64,000 nucleotides of DNA from Triatoma infestans (GCA_011037195.1 JAAEAF010000260.1:124001-188000); one strand, 5' to 3'. Positions 36,100 to 48,060 are shown, counted from the stretch's first letter. Numbers and translations: made by a program. The notes: generated by a model not told the origin, from the letters alone.

Positions 36100-36480
36100 C
36101 AACTTGCCTGCCTGCCTTCTTCGCGTTTTGCTCTATACTCTCTTCTCGATCGCAATTTTAATGTATGTAGTTAAATTGTTGATAACTCATGCGACGCCAT
36201 CTCAGTACGATATTTAAAACTAAGAGAGCAATTGCTGTATCTTAGCAATTGAAGACTTCCCTGGTCCGAGCGAGAGGTCTGTTTTTGCTCAATATGGGAA
36301 ACCTTCCACGAATCAGAAGTTCTTTTTCATTTCTTGGCCATCTGTCCTGGGTTTTCCGAACTTCGACTAGCATATTTCGGCCAGACTCCTTTAACTAGTT
36401 GTCAGATTTTATCTTCTTTTTTTTTAATGGCCATTCGTTATGTCTGACACTAATCAAATTTGCTAATCGATGTTGGTCTC
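36100..36480 (+). mobile_element. LINE C-terminal coding fragment
   Basis: One frame reads ETFHESEVLFHFLAICPGFS followed by ELRLAYFGQTPLTS. This is the His/Cys-rich segment found downstream of the reverse transcriptase in several LINE groups (Cx2C...HFLxxCP). The upstream part (about 36175-36260) shows SVRYLKLREQLLYL-like remains. It resembles the C-terminus of the LINE at 42271-43391. Frameshifts and lack of an RT core mark it as a dead 3' fragment. Confidence 0.6.
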
Positions 36481-37344
36481 TAAGAAAACAAATAGTCATG
36501 TAAATTGATAGCATCAAACGTAAGACATAAACATCCTTATTTTGGTTAAATTGATCTTGTATCCTTTAATAAAATTTTTAGTTTGTATTTCTATTTTTCT
36601 AATAAGTACTTCTTTTTGATTTGTTTTTATAACCAGTTCTTACCAATTTGATTATTTAATTATGTGTTGTAGTTAATTTTTGTTAATCTTCAATTCCGGC
36701 TGACGGTTCTTACCAAAAACCGTAAATTATTGTACTGTAAAAAAAAAAGAAGAAAATCGAAACTTTGCAACGATGACTGGTTCACATTATAAAATCACCT
36801 AATGGATCGTTTATAGTAACATTTTTGGAAAAATTGAGAAACAAAAAAATTAAATATAAATAAATAAGCTTTTCATTTATTTATTTATTTTTTTTTAACT
36901 CTGAAATTTGAATTTTTTTCAAATTTCAGAGTTAAATTGAAAATTCATGATTACTTTTCTACTTTTAAAAAAGAATGAAGCTGAATGTCACTAAATATAT
37001 CGAAACGATTAGAAGATATATGAAATTACATATTTGTCTTTTCATTTCCTCAGTTAATCATTGCTCGCTATTTAGTTAGATCGACAAATTTTTATACATT
37101 CTCAGTTTACTATTCCAAATATGTAGATTTAATAGAATATCCAGGCCGTAATAATCTATAGCAAGTTAATTTAGTAATCTATAGAAGATTTTCTAATATT
37201 AGTAGCTTGAATATTTTATAAATACTGATGGGAGGTCTTAAATTCTACAGCAAACCGCTGTTCAATGGCTAAATGATATCTGCGGTCACTTCCTTTCTAT
37301 TATAGCTTAAATTATTACTATTAGTTACAAATTTATATTAGTTA
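36481..37344. other. AT-rich stretch
   Basis: No gene. Its only notable structure is the hairpin at 36894-36936. Confidence 0.5.
36894..36936. other. perfect 19-bp hairpin
   Basis: TTTAACTCTGAAATTTGAA, five T residues, then its exact complement. It is not an R terminus. It could be a tiny foldback insertion or an extruding palindrome. Confidence 0.8.
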
Positions 37345-37920
37345 CTACTGAAGCCAAATTTGATGTTCTGTTTAGCTACACTACCATCATTTTCAAGCAA
37401 AATTCGTCAACAGAAATTGGCAAATTTATTTATTTATTTATTTTTTCAGTTTTTCCCGATTTTCTCGAATATTGTTCCGACGATTTTTTGTTGTTGTAAC
37501 TTATAATATAATGGCCTATCACTTTTCTCTAGAAAATTGATTTTTTGGAGTCTTCGATACGTTGTACCTTTATACTGCTGTTACTAACTTTGCTAGGGGA
37601 TTAACAGAGGCGCTGCTATGCAATTTAGTCACAATTTTAGACATATATATAATGCCAAATTTTGATTTCGACTTTTCATCGTACATATACGTTTTGAGGT
37701 GCTCTAAGTTCGAAAAGGTAGTTTTTAGAAAATGGTTTGAGTATGTGTGTGTTTGAATATATGAACAGCAGCTGTTCAAAAAGTAAAATTCGCCGAAAAT
37801 TCGAACTTTACATTTCGTTTGGGTATCATCAATGGCGCATTCGTTTGGGTATCATCAATGGCGCATTCGTTTGGGTATCATCAATGGCGCATTCGTTTGG
37901 GTATCATCAATGGCGCAACT
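37345..37920 (+). repeat. R-family fragments
   Basis: 37345-37550 has TTTGATGTTCTGTTTAGCTA and TTTTCCCGATTTTCTCGAAT. 37647-37920 restarts at the ATGCCAAATTTTGATTTCGA hairpin-proximal part and ends in the 26-bp tandem array. Confidence 0.65.
37816..37916. repeat. 26-bp tandem repeat, 3.9 copies
   Basis: Unit CGTTTGGGTATCATCAATGG plus CGCATT. The units are virtually identical and start at 37816, 37842, 37868 and 37894. The unit derives from the R landmark TTCCGTTTAGGTACTACC. Because 26 is not a multiple of 3, coding repeats are excluded. Confidence 0.93.
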
Positions 37921-38753
37921 CAGCGCTCTTAATCCTTCGTCGAATAGTTCTGATTCAGGTCTTTGACCATCCATACAAAATGCTGTGAAGAGCTGTTATC
38001 TTAAAAAAGTGTTACTTAAGACAGATTTTTGTTATAACGAACGCATTATAGTTACTCACATGGTCTGAAAAATAGTACTTTTTCCTGGATAGCGGCACCA
38101 TCCCGGATATAGGATAAGCGGTAGCCTAGATTAATTCAGTGTATCCATTTGGTCCGACCACACTATCAAGAAAATGAGTTCAATGAGAGAAGGTCGTGTG
38201 AGTGTTTCACTTCACTTTTTTTCCTTCTTTTTTTTTTTATTAGCTCCATTTTATAAAACTAAAGGAGTTCAACAGCCCTGCTGGTATAATGAATCAAATA
38301 TGTCCACAAAATAACCGCCTTATAGTTAAGGTATTCAGTTGATGTTTTTTTTCCACTTGGAATTTATTGAAACATAAAATTAAGATAATCGTTGAAGTAA
38401 CAGTTTCTGTAAGTCTTAGTTTATATATAATGTTTATGTACGATTTTTGAAAAGAAAAAAACCGTGCTGCGATGTAGGATAGTGCTGCAGGCATGTGTAC
38501 CTATATAATTATCTACTTAGATTCTAACTCCTTAATCAAGCCTTAGGGGATATGCTGTAGATAAATCAAAATACTGGCTTAGAACAGCCTTTTTAATAGA
38601 ACACTATCGTGACGTACCTTTATAAATACACATTATGTATATATATCTCTTCATGCACTCTCGAGTCACTTGTATCTCATCTAACTTTCATTATCTTAAC
38701 TTTCATATTAATGGCGATGGTGATTTTCTTTAAAGAAGAAAGAAAGAAAAAAG
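37921..38753. other. mostly unassigned, one R end
   Basis: A forward R stem-loop end, GAGAGAAGGTCGTGTGAGTG, lies at about 38182-38201. No other feature is recognised. Confidence 0.45.
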
Positions 38754-39660
38754 TCTGGTGTGAAACATTCACACGTGTTCCTCTTACAAATTATGACGGG
38801 TGCGGCAGAAAGAACTCCTCGATTTCGGAGGCGAATAAAAAAATCAAATCATGTGAGATATATAAATATCTTTTTTATTGCTGTGCTGCATATATAATGC
38901 CATTTTAGATCGTGTATTACCCGCTTACACTATACGGTCCAATGAGAATTAAGTTAAACTTCCGGCAGTGGCTCCCCGAGGGAGGTCGTCACTTGAGTGA
39001 TATGATTTTTAAAACACAGTGATGTGTTTCTAAATGACAAAGTTTTATTGCACTTCAAATTTTACTCACTTTTTTGAACATTAAACACAGAGGTAGTGGA
39101 CTTCGCACCTGTCCAGTACATAGAAATGTGATTCCATTATAGCCCACTAGATAGCATCAACATTGAACAAATCAAATAACATTTGCAATACAAGGCCACA
39201 AATTCTGGCACTTCCTAAAATATTTTTTTTTCTAAGAAAAATGTTACAGATAAAAAGTGATATATCTGTGCACATAGTGGACAAGTTTAAAGAAAATTGT
39301 TAAAGCCGTTTTCGACAAAATCCCCCCCCCCAAACTCAAAAACCTATTCTGTAAAGTCGCATTTCCAGTGAACCGATTTTCTTCAAATTTGATTCTAGCC
39401 ATGCTTCTAGTATATAACTATATTATATAGGTTCAGAACCATACATTGTACTGAAGTGGCACCTGATCGCATAAAGCTATCCCCCCCCCCAGAACCCCCA
39501 TGAAATCAATTTTCCCTGGAAAATGTTTCAAATAAAAGTGATTAGGTATTTATTTGTGTAGATAGTATGCAAAGTTTAAAGAGAATCGGGTAAAATTAAA
39601 TAAATAAATAAATTTAGTAATGTCGTACTTCCGGTTGATGGAAGTTTCTATTTTATTTAT
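38754..39660 (-). repeat. R-family copy with a 150-bp foreign block
   Basis: It starts TCTGGTGTGAAACATTCACA and carries modules at GTCGCATTTCCAGTGAACCG (about 39355) and GTCGTACTTCCGGTTGATGG (about 39622). The block from about 38800 to 38990 (GGGTGCGGCAGAAAGAACTC to CCCGAGGGAGGTCGTCACTT) does not match R and is probably an inserted small element whose ends I cannot match to each other. Confidence 0.7.
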
Positions 39661-39661
39661 G

Positions 39662-40305
39662 TAATCCACCACTGTACCTGAAGGTTTCAATCAAAAGCCA
39701 TCAAACGATTACTGGTTTTTTTCTTTTCAGTTTTCTTCCACGATTTCTCGAAAATGGCTTCAAAGAATTAGTATTATATTCGTGTTTTAGACATTTAGTA
39801 AAAGAAAGTATTGCGATCGTACCTGACTTTGCAAGGTGATTATCACCGGTCTCCTGAATACGAAAAAAACGTTGTTTTTTTTTGCGAATGGTCTATATAT
39901 ATATATATATATATGTGTGTGTCATGTGTTTGTTTTAAACAATATAACAATATTTCAAAAACAAAAAGTCACTAGAAGCTCAAACTTGGTATTCCATTTA
40001 GACACTACCACCCACGCATCAGACACGAAAATTTCGTGCAAAAGCCATCAATCGGAAGTCCCACTTTACAGAATGTTTTTTTGTTTTTCAGTTATTCGTG
40101 ATTTTTTTTTTGAAAATGGCACCAACGATTTTCTTAAACTTCGTATACCATCTCACACCTAAATACCTAACAGTTTTATGTCCCGGAAAAATTGATTTTT
40201 TGTGGGGATTCTGGGGGGAGCAGTAGCGTTGAAAACTCGATGTGGGAAATTTGACAGGATCGCGCAATATTTCCTCTTACAACAAGCAGTAAGAGAAAGT
40301 AAAAG
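39662..40305 (+). repeat. R-family copies, mixed orientation
   Basis: 39662-39780 is a forward scrap. 39785-40230 is a forward copy from AAAGAAAGTATTGCGATCGT with a module at CAATCGGAAGTCCCACTTTA (about 40048) and an (AT)n run at 39896-39914. 40230-40305 is a reversed hairpin end (CGCAATATTTCCTCTTACAA, GTAAGAGAAAGT). Confidence 0.65.
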
Positions 40306-41409
40306 TGAATGTAAATAAAAATAAATTATCCGTTTTCTAAATTAATTGTAGGAAATTATTACAGCTCTTGATTATAATTAACAGGGCATAATTATATGTT
40401 AAAATATATTATTAATATAATTAACTGCCTATTAAGGAGTAACACTTTAGAAAATAAATAAATAAAAAAATATACATAAAGAGAAAGCGTCATCATTAAA
40501 AAATTCATTAACAATGAAAATCAAAACATAAAAAAGTATATAAAATTAATTTTTTTGTGTGTATTACCCATCTTATAGACAGTGAATAGTGGTGGGGGTT
40601 AATGTTTGCTCAGCAGAGATGGGAAACAATAAGAGTGGTAATGTTTTCGTGTTTACAAAGAGATTTCACACCGTGCCTCTCTCATTCTCTCTTGTAGTAC
40701 CTGTGTGAGAGAGAGAGACTATATCAACAACACTCTAACACACTCCAACGTACTGCGTGAGTAGAAATCAACATTAGGAGAGCAGTCATGGAGTAGAATG
40801 GAATGTTTTTCTTTATATTAACGTTGGTCAAAAAAAGGAAAAAAAAAAACAAAAACCATTCAACAACGCCTGCAGACATAACATTCGGCAAAACTTCACT
40901 TCTCTAGATACCTATATATATATAAGCGCACAACCATGCATAACCGAGTGCACGGCACAAGATTATTATAGTACATTTATAACAAATAACTGTTATATAG
41001 CTGAAATTGTGTTTTTTATACATACATACACACATACATATGTTTTACTACTTTCATATCGTTTACAGATAGTATATATACATAAATTTTAATACAGTTA
41101 ACAATATTCCAAGTATTCGGTTGTCTAACATTACGAAACTTAAATTTTGTTTCAAGTAACTACTATTTTTATAGGTTGACTAAAATAATCTTCAACATCA
41201 GTGCGCCAGAAGCGGTCTATAGTCAAAGCATAGTCATTACATGTGAGACAAGGTGGAGAAGGTTGCTTGTTTACTTTTACTATTTTCGCGCGCGCGTAGA
41301 ATGTTTATTCTTGTTTAGTTTAATTTATTTTATGCTGTATTGATAGTCTTTTTAAAGAAAGAAATTAAATACATTGCCATTGTGAAGACACGGCATTTTT
41401 TCCTAAGTA
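40306..41409. other. unique AT-rich stretch
   Basis: No gene. 40560-40960 is less repetitive and contains a GAGAGAGAGA run and short CACTCTAACACACTCCAACG repeats. Confidence 0.4.
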
Positions 41410-41745
41410 CTACGTATATCCTTAATCCTCTTCCCGAATCTGCTCATATCAGCCTAGCTCTATACGCCGAAAATGTTGTTATGTACACATTATCATTGAG
41501 AATTGACACCATTAATAACAAATTCATAAAATACTGCACTAAGTGGAAAATGAAAATAAATCATGGCAAAACTTACGCCATACTGTTTACTAAACTAGAC
41601 CTACAATCAACAGAACAAATTAAATACAACAATACTTTGATCCCTAGGACCAACAACATCCAAGTATCACAGCTGTTCTCAGTGTTATCACTGAACAACA
41701 AATTGAACTTCACGACCCACTTATTATCAAGTTTGACCTGTGCAT
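41410..41745 (+). mobile_element. jockey-clade LINE fragment (reverse transcriptase core)
   Basis: The plus frame encodes NPLPESAHISLALYAENVVM, then KYCTKWKMKINHGKTYAILF and IKYNNTLIPRTN. This matches jockey-type reverse transcriptases around the catalytic YADD box, here decayed to YAEN, followed by the conserved WKMKINxxKT segment. Both the part upstream of the box and the C-terminus are missing. It is bounded on the right by an R copy. A dead fragment of about 110 residues with an open frame. Confidence 0.75.
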
Positions 41746-43450
41746 AATTTTTTTTAAACTTCGTATGTTATCTACAAACACATAAATACCTCGTCCACTT
41801 TTATTTGAAACATTTTCGCCGGGGAAATTGATTTTCTGGCCTTATGCTTTCTCTTAAAGTATCATCTGTATAATATATGGTTTTACCATCTATAAAATAA
41901 TAATACACACAAGTATTGCTAGAATTCCAAATTTGAAGAAAATCGGTTAACCGCAAAGTGCGATTTTACGGAATAGTATTTGAGTTTTTTTGGGGGAATT
42001 TTTCCAAAAACGGTTGCAACTATTTTTTAAAAATGCTTGCTGAATAGATAGAAACGTATCTCACTTTTATTTGTAACATTTTCCTGATATAATTGATTTT
42101 AGCGGGTCACAGTTAGTTTAAATATAAATTTCCAAAAGCTTTCTTGATTTTTAAAGTACTCCATATAAGGCCGCTCAGATGTATAGAAGTCAACTCCTCA
42201 CCACCATGTTATGGCTAGCCCAAACTAAACATTGTAACATTTGCAATTTTAAAGAAAACATCTTGATTATTATTATTATCAATGTCTTTATTGATTAATA
42301 TTTTTTACAAAATAGGAAGAACAAACAGTATACATAACTTATAAACTAAAGACTACATCTTGGTCGGTAGACCGTCAGAGAGTCGTTAATACAAGCTAAC
42401 GAAATATAAATTATATTTATATAAATAAAATAAATATTTAAATAAAGTAAATTAAACTAGATATTTCATTATACCCAATGGCAACTGAACATAGCTGAGC
42501 GGAACTCGAAAATACAAACGAAAATTAATAAAAAATAAAACAAAATAAAATAATATATAAATAATTAAATACAATGTTCAGAGAGAATAATACAAAAGTT
42601 CAGCAGATAACAGTAATTCACAGAAAGACGTTAAGAAAATACATTCCAGCCTTGAAGGATAAATAAAAATAAACTTGCATTAAGCCGTAATTCTTTTGGC
42701 TTTAGCACAAAAATTTGACAGAACCATCCAGTCTTTACCATTTAAATAGCGCATCCTTTCCTCTCCCGTTAACTGTTTTTGGTAAGCCATTTCGCTCTTA
42801 CACTAGACAGTCTTGGACAGATAGCGATAAAATGATACGTTCTACCACCCAACACCAAATTACATAAGTCACAATAATCCCTGTCCTCATTACAAAAAGG
42901 GGAGTTACCAATATTTATCACACCCCCTCGATTTTTCATGATGCACCTCTGGAGTTCCAGAGGTATATTACTAGTGAGGTAATGGCGCTTCCCTAAGTTA
43001 AATTCCAACTCCCTGTATACAGCATAACGCTCATTCTCCTCAACCAATCTCTCGAATTCGGCTGAAAACACTACTCCATTCATTCAAATTGTTCAACTTT
43101 AACTCCGCTTGCAACCCGCATTCACTCAGTAATTTCTTTAAATCTGCATGCCAACTTACATTTTTAGTGACTGCTTGTGAGGCTTGGGCAGTCTATTATT
43201 TGACATATTAAATACTCGGAGAATGTAATCATGGTGCATTTTGAGAGTGTGTATAAATATGGGAATATAATTGATCTCTTTGTATATAAAATAGGAAGGT
43301 ACAAACATTGGCAGCCCAAACATATTTTTAATATAAAACCTAAGCAGCTTTTCAATCTCCTCATAGCATACTCTTGAGCATAATCAGCACAATCTTGATT
43401 ATATAGTATTAATTTAGTGCCAGAGAAATTCGTTTCACACCAGATTTTTA
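41746..43450 (+). repeat. R-family copy split by a LINE
   Basis: The left part (41746-42270) has ACTTCGTATGTTATCTACAA, the module AACCGCAAAGTGCGATTTTA (about 41951) and GGCCGCTCAGATGTATAGAA. The right part (43392-43450) supplies the missing end, GAAATTCGTTTCACACCAGA. Confidence 0.75.
42271..43391 (-). mobile_element. LINE, 5'-truncated, with 11-bp target duplication
   Basis: ATCTTGATTAT flanks the insert at 42260-42270 and 43392-43402. On the minus strand the element ends with AATAAAGACATTGATAATAA, a polyadenylation-like signal plus a TAA-repeat tail, as in some I- and jockey-type LINEs. Minus-strand coding includes LLRFYIKNMFGLPMFVPSY, HTLKMHHDYILRVFNMSNNR, then (43083-42769) ELEFNLGKRHYLTSNIPLEL and CDLCNLVLGGRTYHFIAICP with its C-C-H-C arrangement. 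This is the region downstream of the reverse transcriptase palm. The 5' part, including the RT core, was never inserted. The exact clade is unresolved. Confidence 0.8.
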
Positions 43451-43461
43451 GTTCCTTGTTT

Positions 43462-43636
43462 TTCTGTCCAATCCTCCATCAACAGAAATTACGACTGTAG
43501 TTAGTTGTTTTTTTCTATCGTTCAACTTTTCGGAATTTTCTGAATAATGTCTCGACTTTGTTTAAAACTTTGAATACTTATTGCAATGTAGAAACTTACA
43601 TATTTCACCTTTATTTAAAACATTTTAAAAACATTG

Positions 43637-43640
<4 letters not shown>
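43462..43640 (+). repeat. R-family fragment
   Basis: CATCAACAGAAATTACGACT through TCGGAATTTTCTGAATAATG to TTTCACCTTTATTTAAAACA, followed by an (AT)n run at 43638-43661. Confidence 0.55.
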
Positions 43641-43662
<22 letters not shown>

Positions 43663-43667
<5 letters not shown>

Positions 43668-45404
43668 TGACAGTACAAGTTGACAATTAATTCATGTCTG
43701 CCAAGAATTTATAAATTATAATTCTTATAATGCAGTAAGAGAAAGGTCAGGTGAGTGTTCTAAATAGAATATTTTCATTTTTGTTAATAAAGGAATTCAG
43801 ATCGAATTGAATACATAGAAATAAAAATTTGGTATGGATATAAGTTGGCCAACATCAACACAAACACACAGTTAGTACACGAAGTATTATAATTTAAGGT
43901 GTCTGTACACGACCCTTGGTATATAACCTCTTCCACTCGATTCTTCACTTCAAAAACTCAACAATTTCCATTCTTCTCCATCAATATATGTAGTGTGTTT
44001 AGTATTCTAGCTAAGGGGGGTGGGTGTGGAGGGCGAACATTTCTCTTTCTGGTGTGTGTTGTGTATGCAGGTCGCACGAACGCACGCTCGCACACATGAA
44101 CACACGCGCGCCCCATGAACAACGACAAGACAATAACTATAATTATGTAAAGGTTTCGCCTTAGGATCATCAATAATTGCTAGGTATATACCATACTCTT
44201 CTCAAAGCATCGGAGGAGGTTACAAATACAACGAGAAAAACTCGTAGATCCCTATCAATCCCCTCATTATATGCCCCTCAACCCCCTTCTCCCCTTTTCA
44301 GCCACTCCAATGCCCCACTCTTTTTTCTACCCAACATACCCGCAAACCGTCGTACGCCACCACCATGGACACCTCAATGTACCCATTGCCTTGCCATCTT
44401 ACTCCCACTAAATCTATTTCTTTACAGAAAATATCTCTTCTTTCTCCTCCAGGCCTCTTTTTTCTATCACTGTCTCTCACTCATCCTCGCCACACACACG
44501 AGCGCACTCACGAGCGCACACACGAGCACACACAAAAGATATCTATTTATTGCCTCATGCAACAAACTTATACACTTTACAAAATCTCCACAACTACGAA
44601 TTAATAACCCAGACAAATTGTTCGACCCCACAAATAACATATGAAATGACACGTTTCTTTTATATATATATATTTCTATATACGATAGAAGTATAATAAC
44701 CCAAAAGAAAGGCGAAGAAGAATATCTCAAGATACCCTTCTACTCGCATATATTATGTGCAATTACTTTACACACACACAAAAAAACAACAACAAAAAAT
44801 GTTAAACACTGTGACTACCTCCCAACTATTTTATTTATGAGAGAGATCTACTTCAACTCTATAAACCTAAAGTAGGATAATGATCTATTTCTAGGCCTCA
44901 TACTTACTATTTCATTTCTAACTAATGACTACTATTATTTCATTATTTTTTCGTATTTTGTGTATTATTTTCCTTTCTTCTATTCTTCTTTAATTTAATT
45001 TTTATGACTGCACTATCATCTATTACACATTACATATTTCTTTCTATTATATATGTTCTCATATAATTACCAAGCTATAACATTATTAAACCAGAATAAC
45101 TATGTAGACAGAAAGAAAGAAAAAAAAAAAAGGTTAATACGTGGAAAAGATAAATTAGATCTTATGTAGAAATTTTGATTTGTTGATTTTATTTTTTATA
45201 TTACGAAATATCGTAAAGTTTTTTTCATTCTACATATGAAATGAAAAAAAGAAACTGTATAAGGAATTTAGAGATAAATCTACTGTTATTCATTTGGATT
45301 ATTATTAAATTTAATAAGTTTACTTATTATTTTTTTATATGTTGGATAAAATTATATCATAATAAATATACGTATGTTGATTTTTCTCGGGATCTTGGTC
45401 AATG
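43663..45404. other. unique stretch, no supported gene
   Basis: A forward R end scrap (GCAGTAAGAGAAAGGTCAGG) lies near 43732. From 43840 to 44650 the sequence is C-rich and non-repetitive, with CACACA/GCGCAC simple runs. A 155-codon frame at 44177-44644 is built largely from simple sequence and has no domain that I recognise. After 44650 the DNA is plain AT-rich. Confidence 0.4.
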
Positions 45405-45428
45405 AAAACACTATTTTAGTTTTTTGCA

Positions 45429-45460
45429 GACGTTTCGAATATATATTTAATCTTCTTCAG
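45429..45460 (-). ncRNA. hammerhead-like motif with intact core (locus 6, left)
   Basis: Minus strand: CTGAAGA, A, a weak AT-rich stem II beginning GA and ending TC, then GAAACGTC. Flanking GCA before CTGA and TGC after GTC can pair as stem I, extended by U-A pairs after a mismatch. The right-hand partner (GAAACGTC at 46493-46500) has lost CTGANGA (it reads CCAAGAA). Core bases fit the hammerhead consensus apart from the extra A and the loop-less ACGT stem III. Confidence 0.42.
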
Positions 45461-46218
45461 TGCTACAATATAGATAATAATCTTTTTAGAATTATTGTCA
45501 AGTAAATGTGATTATAATTGAGTTTATTATAGAAGTTTTCTCTCTCTACTTTTAATCAAATAAACGCAATGAAATATACAAATAATAATAATAAAATCTA
45601 TCTAAAACTAACTACACGAGTAGTTCTACTATCTTACCTTAAAACGCCTTCGGGCTTCACCCAGGAGTCTCTCTCCAGACTTCTAAGGCAAATTAAACAG
45701 GCAGGATTGGAGAGAGTACTCTAATTTCAGTCGGGTCGTGTAGGCTTAACATATAGCCAAATCTTATAAATTTCTATGTAATTGGAGAATCATGTTTGAA
45801 CTTCCCCCGATCATTCATTTTTGAAAACATTTGTCCATTACCCATACAACTGTGCATAGCTTCTTATTGCGTGAATTTCCGCCTGTGGGAAGATGCTAGG
45901 AACCATTCCAATTGACTCCGATTGCCTAGTTCCAGTTCCGAATATCCCATGCCCTATCCTTTCTCGGTAGGAGTTCCACGACTAATCCGTGAATCCTCCT
46001 AATCTCATGTTCTTAATTACAATTCAAAGCAACTCCCCTCCATTCTTTTCTATTTCTCAGCCATGTTAGACAAAATTTTTGATAAAACTGTATTTCTCAT
46101 TCATCAATCCATCCTTAATTGGAGAAGTTTCAGAAAGGAGAGCCAGCTGACAGGGATTCCCATTCTCTAACACTAATGTCATCATTTCTAAAAACTTTTT
46201 GATTAAATTCAAGAAAAA

Positions 46219-46440
46219 TAAAATCTGGTGTGAAATTATATTGAGAAAGATTTTCAGTTTTGGAATTTTTACTAAATATTTAGTGGTCTTCATCATATTT
46301 TGCGGGAGCAGCTCTCCTCTAAAATAAATTTTTACCGAAAACAATTCAAACAAAACTGAAAGGCCTCTCTATATTTACAGTTAGTAGTGAAAGTTTTATA
46401 AAACAAAATGGTGGCTTTATGGAGAAAACTGAAAGAAATT
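46219..46440 (-). repeat. R-family stem-loop end
   Basis: AAAATCTGGTGTGAAATTAT to GAAAGGCCTCTCTATATTTA; truncated at the locus-6 right arm. Confidence 0.55.
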
Positions 46441-46540
46441 CCCATAGATTATGATCTATATTGTAGCACCCAAGAAGATTAAATATACAAACGAAACGTC
46501 TGCAACCAATAATAAAAGCAATGCCCTGTTTTGAATTTTT

Positions 46541-47829
46541 TTTTTCAAATTCGGAATTTTGACAACATATTTAATTCTATAATGGATGATTCAGAGGGGT
46601 TGGATAAAAGAGAATAACTTAGGTTGAGATAAGATAGACTTACTGAACACTGTTTATATTGTATGAAAGTATAAGCACTGCAAGGACTTCATACAGTATA
46701 ATTTAGAGCGAGAGTATGGTAGCGTGAAAAGAGAGTGACAGACTGACTGGCAGAGTGAAGGTGTGAGAACGATGGTCGTGGTGTGTTGATGGTTGTTTGA
46801 ATGCGTTTGAATCAGAGTGAATTAGCGGAAAGGCATTTTTTTAAGCGACCAGCTGCACTAACCCCTATTCTCTTTAACATCTACTTCCAATGCCCAGCAT
46901 ATGCTTCTTAAATCAAATTCGGAATTTTGGAATCATATTTAAAGTGTAAAGAAAATCATTGCATCCTTTTTCGAGACAATAACAAAAACTGAACATTTTT
47001 ACCCAATTGTAGCATAGTTTCTCATAACACAAACAGTAAGACTAAAATAGTAATAATTTTCAATTAAAAAAGAAAACTACGTAGAAGTAGGAGAGTGTTT
47101 AGAATGGCATTGTTCTTTTGTTATATTTGATCTTTTAAAGATAGCGCGAATGGGCGACACGCTGGGGGAGTCAATTTCCTGTCTGTTGAAAGAGACATGT
47201 TTCGCTGTTCAGGGAATCCCACTAGTATGGTAATTAAGTAAATGTCATTTGCTTATTATATATACATATATAAAACTCAACACAAACACCTACAGAACAG
47301 GGAATATGTTTTCTCTCGCCTAGTTTAGAACGATATATCTATATTCAAATCTCTCTCTCTCTACCCCCTCCACTTCAATTAGGCAAGTAATTTGAATTTT
47401 TATTGGATGAGTTTTGGATGGCTGAATATCCAGTTAATTCGAATATCATAGCTAGAACGGACCAGTGGAAGTAATTAAGAATTCCAGCATTTACTTTAAA
47501 ATCCATTCAGTTAGTACAATTAGGCGCCTTCCATTGCTAGCTGTAGATGTTATAGTAAAAGGTACTTTGTTTTTTTAACTACTTAAAGAAATCACATTAT
47601 ATAGTTTTATTATTATCCTGTTATTGTTAATGGGTAATCTAATTTGTATTGTAGTTTACTTTGATTCAACCAATAATAAAATAAAAATAATAGAAAATTG
47701 AGTTAAGTATTTCATAAGAAGTATTATGATTCTTAAGAAAGAAAAAAAATAGTTACACTTTCACGTATAACCTGAAAATGCATACATACGCATACATACG
47801 TAGTATCGAAATATATTGTAATTGTCATA
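46541..47829. other. mixed stretch, partly unique
   Basis: Short reversed R words occur at 46545-46580 and 46910-46980. 47090-47560 is unique, relatively GC-rich (GATAGCGCGAATGGGCGACA) and carries TTAATT/TAATTAAG cores. No gene. Confidence 0.4.
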
Positions 47830-48060
47830 CTTCCAGTAATCAATTTTTTTCAAATCCGGAATTTTGGCTGGACAATAAAAATTCTTATTAATATTAAATA
47901 GAAGAATAGAATCGTAGAATATAGAAAAACTATAGCCACGGCTCCGCTCCAGTGCTCCGCTCCACTCTATACCCGTTTAATACATTTTCCCAGAAAAATG
48001 TTTCAAATAAAAGTGATAGGTAGTGATACCTGTAATTTACATCTGTATATAAATACAATA
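47830..48060 (-). repeat. R-family fragment
   Basis: GTCATACTTCCAGTAATCAA, TTCAAATCCGGAATTTTGGC, then CCCAGAAAAATGTTTCAAAT with AAGTGATAGGTA. Confidence 0.6.

Larger units (their letters stand above)
45405..46540. mobile_element. widely spaced inverted pair of hammerhead-like motifs (locus 6)
   Basis: The minus strand at 45429-45480 and the plus strand at 46448-46510 share about 50 bp: ATCTATATTGTAGCAC, GAAGATTAAATATA, CGAAACGTCTGCAA. The motifs point outward and are 1 kb apart. The interval holds unique sequence (45590-46040, including CTTCGGGCTTCACCCAGGAG) and a reversed R end at 46219, so the two may bound one element or be separate insertions. Confidence 0.5.

Noticed and set aside
37737..37988. 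Possible repeat protein (FGYHQW-like periodicity)
   Set aside because: Arises from a 26-bp tandem repeat that changes frame every unit, so it is not a coding repeat.
39000..40305. Possible CRISPR-like regularity from recurring GGAAGT blocks
   Set aside because: Spacing is about 300 bp with the intervening DNA also conserved; this is the internal periodicity of the R transposon, not repeat-spacer structure.
44177..44644. 155-codon open frame, the longest in the window
   Set aside because: The composition is driven by C-rich and CACACA simple sequence, with no domain, no splice context and no conserved motif; chance frame.
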